The notes under the pieces are model-generated. The model saw only the letters and a program-made list of their open reading frames with translations, did not search any database and was not told the DNA's origin. Positions 1 through 10,042 of a stretch of DNA of 64,000 nt are shown in pieces. The stretch spans positions 8,353,501 through 8,417,500 of the forward strand of contig NC_070559.1 in NCBI RefSeq assembly GCF_026914185.1, read 5' to 3'. This DNA is from Puccinia triticina. Its lineage: Eukaryota; Basidiomycota; Pucciniomycetes; Pucciniales; Pucciniaceae. The first letter of the stretch is position 1; each line of letters begins with the position of its first letter. A program made the position numbers and the translations under genes.

Positions 1-245
1 AACTGGGATAGGGGACAGGGACAGGAACTGGAACTGGACAGAGGACAGGACAGGAACAGGGAACTTTACTGGAGACTGGGAAAGAATACTTTACTGGGGA
101 CTGGGGACTGGGGACTGGATAATTTACTGGGGACTGGGTACTGGGGACTGAATAATTTACTGGGGACTGGGGACTGGGGACTGAAGACAGAATACTTTAC
201 TGGGGACTGGGCACTGGAAAATTTACTGGGGACTGGGGATGGTAG
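1..245. repeat. Low-complexity GGGGACTGG-type repeat
   Basis: Irregular tandem copies of ggggactgg and ggactggaa words, interspersed with aatactttactgg. There is no open reading frame of note. It resembles the TGGACT-rich tract near 50690-50960, but I see no direct homology beyond base composition. Confidence 0.8.
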
Positions 246-264
246 GGGAATGTGAGCGGACAGA

Positions 265-640
265 GAGACAGATATTCTGACAAACCTGCTCGCCGAGCAG
301 GTACTGTTTCCTGGCCAGCAGGTTGACCTGCTGGCCGAGTCGGAGCAAGTACCTGTAACCGTACATGCTCGACAAGCAGGTTATGCTAATGGCCGAGCAG
401 GTAAAAGTACCTGCTCGACAAGCTTTTACCTGCTCGGCGAGTAGGTCAGCCTGCTCGCCGACCAGGTACTGTTACCTGCTTGGCCAGCAGGTTGACCTGC
501 TCGCTGGCCAGGTACCTGAACCTGCTTGGCCTGCAGGTTGACCTGCTCGGCCAGCAGCTCGACAGGTTAACCTGCTGGCGAAGCGGGTATAGTACCTGTA
601 CGTGATCGGGCAGCACTGCTCGCTAGTCTGAGCAGTCTGC
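265..640. repeat. Palindrome-rich CCTGCTCG/CGAGCAGG repeat block
   Basis: The words CCTGCTCG, CGAGCAGG, CCTGCTGGCC and GGCCAGCAGG alternate on both strands every 15-40 bp, so much of the block can fold into short hairpins. No coding potential is seen. Origin unknown; it could be a decayed repeat element. Confidence 0.6.
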
Positions 641-758
641 TTGGACCGGCGAGTCGAGTTCTTGGACCAGCAAGCAGACTGCTCCGGCCACTGTGGCTCG
701 ACGTGCTAACTGCCGGAGGGCTCCTCCCCGGGAAAGTTCTCCGAGGAGGGTGGAACAG

Positions 759-950
759 CCGATGATTCAAAATCATCAGCTGTTGACTCACCGATGATTC
801 GAAATCATTGGTGATTTACCCACCGATGATTCGAAATCATCGGTGATTTACCCACCGATGATTCGAAATCATCGGTGATTTACCCACCGATGATTCGAAA
901 TCATCGGTGATTTACCCACCGATCATTTGAAATCCTCGGTGATTGACCCA
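759..950. repeat. 32-bp tandem repeat with a palindromic core
   Basis: Six or more copies begin at 759, 791, 823, 855, 887 and 919, a constant 32-bp period. Each unit carries the perfect palindrome GATGATT-CGA-AATCATC followed by a ggtgatttaccca spacer. The middle copies are identical and the outer ones diverge, as expected for local expansion of a minisatellite. Confidence 0.9.
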
Positions 951-1290
951 CCAATGTTCATTTTACTCGGTGGGTCCGTAACCGAGCTTTCATATCAGAT
1001 GAAAGCTCGCTTGAGCTGTCAACCAAGCTTCCATTGCTCGGTTGGTGGCGGCCGAGGTTAACTCGGCTGGCCACTGATCGAGGAATTTACTTCGTCGGTC
1101 AGACAGCCTGCCGATTTTGGCTCGGCCGCGGACCAGCCGAGTTTGAATCGGGTGGCAAAACCCTCGGGTTACTGTCCCCCAATGTCAACTCGGATGCGGA
1201 TTGCATCGGATACGCGCAACCAATGTTAAATCGGTTGCGTGCATCCCAGATTGACGGGGATGCGCGCATCCGAGGCTTAAATGCTGGCAG
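951..1290. other. Unassigned flank, no gene seen
   Basis: GC-rich sequence with repeated ctcgg/ccgag words, continuous in style with the palindromic block to its left. An open frame that crosses from here into the LTR has no recognisable protein character. I see no gene. Confidence 0.5.
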
Positions 1291-1523
1291 TGATAGAAAT
1301 TCAACGGTACAGGCAGTACGTGCGTGTACAGGTCACGCCTGGTATGAAGAAAGAAGGAAGAACAGAAAACAACAACCCCTTGCGTGCAGTTATACGCAGG
1401 GGCTTTGGCACCTCTAACTCCTAGCTCATGCGGAGCCGGAGCCGGAGCGGGAAGAACCTAACACGCGTACAGTGCGCCCCTAGTATGGGCGCCTGTCGCG
1501 TAGCCAATTGTAGCACGGCTACA
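1291..1523 (-). repeat. 3' LTR of Gypsy-1
   Basis: Read on the minus strand it begins TGTAGCCGTG and ends TTTCTATCA, so it has TG...CA ends. It matches 6975-7208 over nearly its whole length, with a few substitutions and indels. The minus-strand purine run immediately upstream (1524-1536) is the polypurine tract. Confidence 0.9.
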
Positions 1524-1534
1524 ACCACCCCCCC

Positions 1535-4500
1535 CTAGACAGGGGCTGCCCCAGCACCTTCCGGGAGCAGCTGGCCGTCAAAACGGACGCGTATCTTTCG
1601 CGCCGGCTGAGCCGGGGTAACAGCAGAATCAGTAGCCGACGGGGCCGGAGTCTTTCCGGCACCTTTAAATTTTTTTTCTTTCACAGGCTTGGATAACTTT
1701 GCCACCGAAGTGGTCTTCTTAAGCAGGGCTTTGGCCACGCGGGGCTCAGCTTGCCGCTCCCGCTGAGCAATTGCGGGGGGCGTCGCCCACATCCCGTTGA
1801 CCACCAAAGACCGTAGGGACACCGGCTTCAAGCTATTGCCGTTCACGGGCCTCGAGTATTCGTCGCCATTTTGGTCGTTAAGAATGTAAGCGTTATTTGG
1901 CAAAATTGCCTTGATCTCGAAGGGGCCAAACCATCGTGGACTACCCTTTGTGTGCTCCTCATTGCGAAGTTTAACGGATTGGCCCACAACAAGGGCGTCA
2001 ATATCGCGAGCAAATCTAGTTTTATTATCGAAAGCGGCCTTGTTGGCTTCGGCGCGAATGGCAGTGTTGCCTGCGGCCGCCAACCTGAGCTTATTTAGCT
2101 GCTCAATCCTGGTGGCTAACTCGTGCTCTCCAGGACAGGCCTCATCTGCGGCAACCATGCGCCGCTTATCACCCAGAAGCCGCGGCTTGACGCCGTAAAC
2201 CAGCTCAAATGGGGAAAACTTACTACTATCACTTGCGTGAATCCTGGTAGAAAACAGCGCCGCAGGGAGGAAATCTTCCCAGCGCTTGGGGTCGCCGGTA
2301 GTATTAAGGCAAAACAGCGCCTTCTCAAGTATACCATTGAACCTCTCACATTTCCCGTTGGTGCGGGGATGATAACCGGAAGTATTTAACTTCTTAACAC
2401 CCGCCTTGGCCAAGAAACTGGCAAACCCAGCGGACAAAAAATTAGACCCGCGGTCCGTGAGGAACTCGCGAGGCAAACCAAACGGTGTGATTACATGATC
2501 AAAAACAGCTTCCGCAATGGCGTCAGCCGTCGCGTTTTTCAAGGGAATGGCTATTGGCCAAGAGGTACAATGATCCACTATGGTCAGTATCCAATTGTAT
2601 CCAGCCTTATAACTCTCCGGCATCTTAATGAAGTCAGAGGACCACCTTTCAAACGGCATCACGGCAGGCAGAGGGGTCTGAAGACCCGTCTCCTGCGACG
2701 CGTGCGCACGCTCATGCACTTGACAAGGCGCACAAGTGGCCACGTAACTTTTAACGTCCTCGTAGCGCAGAGGTCACCAGCCTCGGCCTCGCAGCACTTG
2801 TAGAGTGCAATCGCGGCCTCTATGGCCCAGATCATCGTGAACTGTTCTAAGCAAGTCGAACCGATGTGCCAGAGGAATAAACGGCGAGCGCTCCAATAGC
2901 CCGGGACGCCCCAGATAAATCAGGGTTTCATTGTCCGGGTCATATAACTCAAACAACTTTTTGTTTTGCTCAGCTCTGATTACGAGCCCCTCAGGGACCC
3001 AAGCGGGGATCTCCCTTTTATCATGCAGGTAAGGGATCAGTAGAGGCCAATTGGTCTCATCAAGGACGTCGCCTATCTCGTCGACGAGTGATAGATCACT
3101 CCGCCGCGAAAGCGCGTCAGGAACTATATTATCAGCGCCTTTTTTATAACGGATCTCTATATCCATCTCTGCGAACTCCTCCAACCAGCGGCAAAGCCGT
3201 TTGGAAGGAAGTTTTTGGCATTTAAGGTAAACCAAGGACGCGTGATCAGTGTACACAATAGTAGTGGCGACTGCACCGTTCAAATAAACGTGCCATTTCC
3301 GCCAAGCGTGGATAATGGCCAGCAGCTCCCGCTCTTGAGCAGGATAATTGATCTGCGCTTTGTTGAGTTTGCAACTCTCAAACGCAACTGGATGTAGACG
3401 GTCGTCGTCGCCGTACTGCAACAAAACCGCGCCGACGGCAAAGTCGGACGCGTCGGTCTCCATGACGAAAGCCTTCAAAGTATCTGGGGTGAGGAGGATT
3501 GGTGTAGACACCAGTGCCTCTTTGAGCAACCCGAAAGCCGCCTGGTGGACAGGCAACCAAAGAATCTTCTCGCGTTTCTTGACTCCCCCAGCTGTCAAGC
3601 CATGCAGGGGAGCCGCAATCTTCGCGAAGCTTTTAACGTAACGGCGGTAAAAACCGCATAAACCTAAGAAAGCTCGGACGTTGTAGACTGTCGCAGGGCG
3701 CGGCCAAGATTGAATACATTCAATCTTTTCTTTCATTGGCCGGATGGTATTAAAACCAACAACGTGGCCAACATATTGGATCTCACGTAAACCAAAGGAG
3801 CATTTGGCTCTGGAACACTTCAGCTCCTCGTCCTGAAGGACTTGGAGCACCCGCCGTACATATGTAACATGCTCGGCTTCAGACGCCGAGTACACCAGGA
3901 TATCATCCAGGTAGACCTGGACAAAATCATCGATGAATTCCTGTAGTATGTGGGTCATCATGCGCTGGAACGTACTGGGCGCGTTAAATAAGCCAAAAGG
4001 CATAACAAGCCACTCGAAGTGGCCGTACTTCGTCCCAAAAGCAGTTTTGGGCACATCCGCGGGGGCAATCCGCATCTGGTGGAACCCCTGCTGCAAGTCA
4101 ATCTTGGAATAGAATTTAGCCCCACGGAGCGCATCAAAACATTCCTGAATCACCGGCAGTGGATGTCTGTCCTTCTTAGTGACAGCATTCACCTGCCGGT
4201 AATCAACGCATAAGCGCACCTTCCCAGAGGAAGGATTTTTAACAAAATCAATCGGGGAGGACCATGCCGACGTTGAAGGCCGGATAAATCCGGTGTCTTG
4301 AAGGCCTGAGAGTCTCTCCTTCAGCGTCCCCAAGAGAGCGGGCAAAAGCTGACGAACCGGCTGGTAGATAGGCGCAGCCGCACCTGTATCGGCCACTAAG
4401 TGCTCAATGACGCGCTTGCGTGTTGAGGCTTTAACAATAGGGGAGAAAAGATCGGCGAACTCGGCAGTCAGTGCACGTAGTTCATCACCCAACCTTTCAT

Positions 4501-5345
4501 CTCCAAACGCAGTGGGCAGCTCCGCCGGCCTCTCGTCGCGCGGTCCCGAAACTCCCTCCGACTTGGTAAGCGCCAGCAGTTTCTCAGCTGCGCCTTCCCA
4601 GATACCTCGGCGCCTAAGGTGCTTTGGCAAAACAATCTCATCCTCGTCCGTCAGCGGCGCGAGAACAGTCTCCTGGACCAGGGAGATAGCGGGCAAACTC
4701 GGTTCAAAAAGAGCTACTTTACCGTTTGGGCCCTTCAAACACCACAAATTGTGTTCCCAATCCGTCGACGACACATGTGTTGCGATCCAATCACGCCCTA
4801 GAATCAAATCGTAGCTAGATAACGGCGCGATCCTACAGACACAAAGAAAATCCACCTCAGAAAAAGAGAAATGGATGTTAGCTAACCGGTTATCTTTATT
4901 CCTGTCTCCAAAGGCGCCGGCGACGCATAACAATGAGGGGGAGGAGAAAACAGGGAGTGAGTGAGATGAAATAAAAGAAGAAGACACGTAGGACAATCCG
5001 GCGCCTGTGTTGAGAAGGACTCTGGCCAAGTGCCCTTCAATCTCATGTAGGAAGTCTACACAAATCGTGCTCGATTCAGCCACCGCATTTGCGGCGGCTA
5101 GAGGCACGGAGCTCAAACTATTGTAAACAACGTCGGTGGCGTCCTCAGACAGCTCTACCAAAGTGGTTGTCCCCACGCCTGGGGTATCAACCAAACTCAG
5201 GGAGGGGTATTTCACCCTCAGGCTCGGCAGGAACTGTGACAGGAGATAGATTGCGGGAAAAGGATGAGGGAGGAGAGGTCACAGTAACTACAACAGGTGT
5301 CAACGGGAGAGACGGTTCCACATTGACTAAGCTTTTTTCTTCCCT
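1535..5345 (-). pseudogene. Gypsy-1 pol (protease-RT-RNase H-integrase), broken
   Basis: The polyprotein starts in the -1 frame relative to gag (open from 5345) and should continue to 1535. The -1 frame ends at a TGA at 5187-5189, while the downstream frame (open from 5278) carries all enzymatic domains, so a 1-nt indel lies near 5190-5215. The protease motif reads LLNTGAG, with Asn where the catalytic Asp belongs (AAC for GAC, a change at a CpG). RT has the active-site motif YLDD; RNase H has ETDASDFAVGA and TDHASLVYL. A TGA at 2774-2776 splits the integrase zinc finger: HDDLGH lies before it, and CAPC follows in the same frame after Tyr-Glu-Asp-Val-Lys-Ser. A related W codon TGG is the likely ancestor. 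Integrase D...D...E residues are visible (DFIK, DRGSNF, CERFNG). No chromodomain is seen; the C-terminus is Lys/Ala/Pro-rich. Confidence 0.9.
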
Positions 5346-6457
5346 TTATTGGTAGGGGGGTGGGCGGCTTCGTACGCCGCTTGGCGCTCCATCTTGGGCT
5401 CTTTGCAGTCCGCAAGAAGGTGATCCTTCAACCAACAGTTGTAGCAATACAGCTTTTTCTTGCCAGCCTTGTTGCCTCCACCTTTGGTTTGACGCTTGCC
5501 GGAACCGGAACCAGAACTTGCCGTCGAAGTCAAAGCTAAGGCGGCGTCGCCGCGGTACGCACTGTTGTACTCCATGGCCGTAACAACAACCTGGTCCAAA
5601 TCCAACGGGGTACGTTGAACCTGGCAGCGGGTGATCTCTTTGAAAACCCGTTTTGCAAGCCCCTTCGTCAGACAATTGACAAAAGAAGTGATCGCATCGA
5701 AAGGATACCCGTGCGATTTCGCGCGGGACATCCAAGCACAATACCTAGCGTAGAACGCTTGGAGGGTCTCATTGGGGCCTTGCTTCAACGCGCCGAGCTC
5801 CCTAGCTAGTGCCGCCGGACTGGTACCTAGCGGGCTTAAACGAACCAACCAATGCTTGAATTCGTCCCAATTCCTGGGGCGAGTTCCGGCAAGGGCGGCG
5901 TCACAGTAATCATCTGAGGCCTTGCCGCCCAAACGGAGGCCGCCGACCTTGTGCCAGATGGCGGGGTGGGCGCTGCGATTGTTGAGGTGTACCGCCAACC
6001 TGCTAAGCCAGGTTACGGCATCATCGCCCGGTTGCCCCTTGAACTTCGGGTGCTCCTCGGGCCAGTACTTGAGGACTTTCAGCGGGTCCTCCTCATACAC
6101 GGTCTTCAACGGCTCCGCGTTGACGGGCGGGGCTGGACCAAAACAATTGGAATCCGCCGGTTCCTTCTTCACAGGTCCGTCAAGATTCATCTGCCCAACA
6201 AATTGGGTCAACATCTTAACAATGTCACTACTATTCGTGGTAGTGTGACTTACAGCATCGTTATCGTACCCGATGAGATCCTCTTGACATTGAGGGAGGT
6301 CTCGGTGGTTATCATACCACAGACGCTTGGCTGGGTTCATTGCCTCGACCTCGCCTTTCGAGTACCGGACGCCATCCTGCGGTGGTTTAGGGACAACCTC
6401 GCCGCCAACGGTAGGAAGAGGTTGCTTCCCACCTGGGGGACTGTGACCAACGGGCAT
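5327..6457 (-). CDS. gag: Gypsy-1 Gag
   Basis: A 376-residue structural protein. The N-terminus is polar; the capsid-like retrotransposon-gag region covers about residues 130-290 (WPEEHPKFKG, ARYCAWMSRA). A zinc knuckle of the C-x2-C-x4-H-x4-C type (CYNCWLKDHLLADC) lies near residue 340, followed by a Lys-rich tail. Gag packages element RNA into cytoplasmic virus-like particles. The ORF ends in TAG at 5327-5329, immediately after an A6 run on the minus strand (5333-5338); the -1 frame is open from 5345 across this stop into the pol leader, so ribosomal frameshifting is the likely route to Gag-Pol. The frame is intact. A long plus-strand ORF over the same bases is only its shadow. Confidence 0.9.
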   Translation of the reverse strand: MPVGHSPPGGKQPLPTVGGEVVPKPPQDGVRYSKGEVEAMNPAKRLWYDNHRDLPQCQEDLIGYDNDAVSHTTTNSSDIVKMLTQFVGQMNLDGPVKKEPADSNCFGPAPPVNAEPLKTVYEEDPLKVLKYWPEEHPKFKGQPGDDAVTWLSRLAVHLNNRSAHPAIWHKVGGLRLGGKASDDYCDAALAGTRPRNWDEFKHWLVRLSPLGTSPAALARELGALKQGPNETLQAFYARYCAWMSRAKSHGYPFDAITSFVNCLTKGLAKRVFKEITRCQVQRTPLDLDQVVVTAMEYNSAYRGDAALALTSTASSGSGSGKRQTKGGGNKAGKKKLYCYNCWLKDHLLADCKEPKMERQAAYEAAHPPTNKGKKKA

Positions 6458-6974
6458 CTAATCACGGACAGAAACAAAAACAAAAGAAAAAATTTCGACA
6501 CGTCAGTGACCGTGAAGAAAAAAACACCAGACGGATGCGCGCGCAGCATGCCAAACAGGACCCTGCCCCAGAGGACCAGTCAACAAGAGACTGGGGAACT
6601 CCAACTGAGGCAACCGTTACCCAGACCAAATCAAGAAAATTCTAATCTTACGTTTTATTTTGCCGAAGCGCAAAGAAAAGACTATGATTGTCATAGGGTG
6701 ATGTGATTGGTATTATAGGAGAAACTGTGCCGAATGTGGAGTCGAAAAACGTCGGAAACGTGAAAAAGAACTCGCTACCACTTGTAGGCGGGCAAGCTAC
6801 AAGGCTATAAAAATGGGCCTGCGGCGGAGCAAAGCTACACGCGGCAAAAAGGCAAACGAGAATGTGTCTGGATTTCCAACGACAGAGGATGGATGGGGAA
6901 ACAGACATACAAAGAGAGGCCCTTTTATGAGGGCCGACAATGGAAAAGGAAACCAAACAACAAGAAGGATCCGT
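6458..6974 (-). other. Gypsy-1 untranslated leader
   Basis: Lies between the 5' LTR and the gag start. I see no gene in it. The bases just inside the LTR (minus strand acggatccttcttg) do not obviously match a tRNA 3' end, so the primer type cannot be stated. Confidence 0.6.
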
Positions 6975-7208
6975 TGAATAGAAATTCAACGGTACAGGCA
7001 GTACGTGCGTGTACAGGTCACGCCTGGTATGAAGCTGAAAGAAGGAAGAACGGAAAACAACAACCCCTTGCGTGCAGTACGCAGGGGCTTCGGCACCTCT
7101 AACTCCTAGCTCGTGCGGAGCCGGAGCCGGAGCCGGAAGAACCTAACACGCGTACAGTGCGCCCCTAGTATGGGCGCCTGTCGCGTAGCCAATTGCAGCA
7201 CGGCTACA
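6975..7208 (-). repeat. 5' LTR of Gypsy-1
   Basis: Matches the 3' LTR at 1291-1523. Its outer end (7208) is only 50 bp upstream of the ATG of the RAI1/DXO gene on the opposite strand, so the LTR promoter and the host gene are divergently arranged. Confidence 0.9.
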
Positions 7209-7258
7209 ACCTGGTGTCGTGCTAGGCCCCGCTTTCTCGCTGCCGGCCATCGCCCGCC

Positions 7259-9165
7259 ATGCCCGTCAACCTCAACACCCTCCTCAACAGCACCCCAGTC
7301 TCACCCCCGCACTCCCAGTTCCACCCCAGCCACAGCCAGGGACCCTCGGCCATCGAGCTCGCCAACCTGCTCTCACCAGCAGTCGACTCCCATCGCGCCC
7401 TGCCCAAGCAAGCCCACCACCAGCAGCAGTACTCCGAGCACGACGAACAGCAGGAGGACGACGATGAGCACAAGCAGTTCCGCGAAGCCCTCCAGGCCCT
7501 CCCCTTGACCCAGCCCGCCACTCACACCCTGCCCGTCGCGGCCTTCAACCGCTCACGCCCTCCCAGAGCCGCCAAACTCGCCTCCTACCAACGCCCGGTC
7601 CCCTTCACCTCTTTCTCCTACGACGATCACCGGCTCATCAGGACCGGCAAACACCAGTTCGAGTCTCTCAGACCGTTCTCGGTCCCTCAGAATCTCGTCG
7701 GCTTCGACCTCAGTCATCGGATCGATCGGGCCGTCTTTCGAGACGAATCGATCGACGAAGGCATCGACGGACTCCTGATCAGGTATCAAGTATAACCCAC
7801 ACACACACTCAAAATAATCTCTTGGCTGATTTTGGTGACCTTTAGCCTGATAGGATTCTTGGACAAGGCTGATCCGAAAGAGCGTCTGGATCTGTGTCGA
7901 GGGGTGTTCTCAGCGAGCCTGATAACCTGGCGAGGCGTGTTAACGAAGCTATGTGCATCGGTGTACGAGACGGCTGGGGAGGGCGGAGGAGGGGGAGGGG
8001 GATGGACGAAGGAAGTGATGATGGTAGACGGGACGGTGTACATGATCGATGGGCCGAAGACGGCCGAAGAGCAGGGGGGCTCATCGGCCCAACAGACGTA
8101 TTACGGCCATTCGTACGAGAGTCTGCTGACGAATCCGAGCGGGTTCGAGGACGTGAATACCAACACCCAATGGGTCTCCGTCGTCAAGTCTAACCTTAAT
8201 GGGAACAGACTCATCCTCGGCGGAGAGGTCGATTGCATCGATCCGAATGCCTTCAATCACCATCGCCATCAGCTCGCTCATAACTCCGACCAGCCCTCTG
8301 AGACCGTCCCTATCGACCAGTTCATCGAAATCAAAACTTCGATCATGCCCGCTTCCGATCGCGATCACTGGAATCTATATCGCTTCAAGATGCTGAAGTT
8401 CTGGCTCCAATCCTGTCAGCTTGGTTCTTCCCCCAAATAACCGTGGTCTTTTTGGCTCTACGGGTATTGAACAGAGAAGATTGACTGTGAATCTTTGGGG
8501 TTTATATTGCAGATCTGTTGGGTGTGCCGAAAATCCATGTGGGATTGCGCGACCGGAGCGGGATAGTCCGGGGGGCGCAGGACTATTTGACGGAGGAGAT
8601 CCCGGCGCTGGTGAAGCAGCGGCAGGCGAAGCCGGGGGGGCGATGGTCGAGCGAGCAGTGTCTGGAGACGGGGGGGTCGATCATCGGGTTTGTGCGGGAC
8701 CGGCTGAGCAGGACCGCCGCGCCGGGGGCGCGGACTCGGCAGAGCGTGTGCCAGGCCCGGCTGGATACTATCGTCTCGCAGGAGGCCGCCCGCCGGCGCG
8801 CGGAGAGTGCCCACAACCACACGGGGGCTGGAGGGCTGTCGGACACCTGCGCCCGTCAGATCGCCGCGCTCGCCCACTGGCCTGTCTACACTCTCCGCTT
8901 CAGACCCCCCAAAAACCACAGCCTCCCCGGGACACTCGAGCTCGTCGAACGGCCCGCCGACGCCGTCGCCCACTCGGTCGCACAACGCATGTCCGACGCC
9001 CTCTTCGGCTTCCGCCATCCCCTCCTAAATCCCCACCACCATCAGCATGGTGGCTCGAGGGTTGGGTTCTTGCCCTTGCTTTGGATGTCTTATCTTGTAC
9101 TGACTCGCGTCCAACTCGCGCTCGAAACCGAGACCCCGTCACGGAACTTGTACCACTCAACCTGA
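7259..9165 (+). CDS. RAI1: RAI1/DXO-family mRNA decapping nuclease, 3 exons
   Basis: Exons 7259-7782, 7846-8414 and 8513-9165 join in frame to 581 codons. Intron 1 (7783-7845, 63 bp) and intron 2 (8415-8512, 98 bp) are GT...AG; splicing produces ...DGLLISLIGFLD... and ...FWLQSYLLGVPKIHVG..., both of which read as family sequence. RAI1/DXO enzymes remove aberrant or NAD caps from RNA and, in yeast, stabilise the 5'-3' exonuclease Rat1 in the nucleus. The active-site motifs are all present: Arg204 (TWRG), GHSYE with Glu266, GEVDC with Glu302/Asp304, EIK with Glu336/Lys338, and Gln363 of FWLQS. The protein is longer than the usual ~390 residues, with a Pro/Gln/His-rich N-terminal extension of about 110 residues, an insertion after the core, and an unconserved C-terminal end that could hide a further intron. 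The start is the first ATG after the retrotransposon LTR; an upstream exon cannot be excluded. Confidence 0.93.
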
Positions 9166-10042
9166 ACCAAACCCTTACCCAATATATCCGTTTAAGTTTA
9201 TGTATTACTTACACTGTTCTTACTGACGATAGACTTGATATAAATACAAGGATTAGTCATGAAAGCCCCCCCCCCCCCCCCTCGGTCAGCCGAGCAATCG
9301 GTGTGCCTCAAAACCATGTTGCTTCAGGCCCAATCAAGATGCACATGGATGTTTCAGCCTTATGAGGGAAACATCCTTCAAAAGAACACATGCGGGGAAT
9401 GCCAAACAACGGGATAGTGAAGCGCTTGCTCTCAGAGAAGCATCCATACTTTTTTTTTTGGCCCGACTGCGCTGCACTGTTTATTAGCTCTTTGAGGGCT
9501 GCATACGCTACTTGCTACTTTCTTAGACCGGCCGCATTGTTTTGAAGGTTTTGTGGCCTCTCAGTCGCACTAGACCGTTAGCAATCTCGTAGCGGATTGT
9601 TCCACGTTATCTTTGGAGTTAGCGCTCACATTCTCATTTTACCTGCTGTGACAGCTTTTGGGGATAGGCGCGTAGCTATGCCAAAACACATAGCGTCATG
9701 ACCTGACCTTCTACGGTTGCGAGCAACTGAATCAGTAATAAATATATGTGTATTGGGCGATGGAAGCAACAAAAGGATAACTTTCAGCAAGCAAAAAGGA
9801 ACCCTAGTCAGAGGATTAATATCAGCACAGACTGTAGGATTCTGGTCTTCATGTACATGAAAAATCCCAACAGAGTGCAGCGACAAGAAAAAATTGATCA
9901 ACCAATGAGATATGAGTGTTCTTTTGAGGTATGAGGAAGAAGATAGTGTAATTCCAGAAAACAAAAAAATCAATACCATTTGATCATGAGCTGAATATAA
10001 GTCTGGGAAAACGATTTTCAAAATGATTGTGGGGGGTGTAAT
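9166..10042. other. Intergenic, no gene seen
   Basis: Contains a run of about 15 C near 9268-9282 and a T run near 9450. It separates the convergent RAI1-like gene and the secreted-protein gene, so both 3' UTRs probably lie here. No recognisable element. Confidence 0.6.

Larger units (their letters stand above)
1291..7208 (-). mobile_element. Gypsy-1: Ty3/Gypsy LTR retrotransposon, defective
   Basis: An element of about 5.9 kb in reverse orientation: 5' LTR 6975-7208, leader, gag, pol in the order protease, RT, RNase H, integrase, then a polypurine tract (aggggggggtggt on the minus strand, 1524-1536) and 3' LTR 1291-1523. RT before integrase is the Ty3/Gypsy order. I could not find a convincing target-site duplication. 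This copy has three apparent lesions in pol: a frame break near 5190-5215, an Asn in place of the protease catalytic Asp, and an in-frame TGA in the integrase zinc finger. The LTRs differ by only small indels and substitutions, so it is fairly young. Confidence 0.93.

Noticed and set aside
759..950. CRISPR-like array
   Set aside because: Units are contiguous, without unique spacers, and the genome is eukaryotic.
1034..1417. 127-codon ORF near the left end
   Set aside because: Crosses from repeat sequence into the Gypsy-1 LTR and has no protein-like pattern.
5951..6706. 251-codon plus-strand ORF
   Set aside because: Antisense shadow of Gypsy-1 gag; the minus-strand frame has gag core and zinc knuckle.
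1286..7213. 5-bp target duplication for Gypsy-1
   Set aside because: ggcag on the left and acctg on the right do not match with any reasonable LTR boundary.
7842..9160. Several 80-186-codon frames overlapping the RAI1 gene
   Set aside because: Other-frame shadows in a GC-rich coding region; the spliced frame carries all family motifs.
9268..9282. Poly-C run as a regulatory element
   Set aside because: Simple homopolymer next to a T run; no supporting context.
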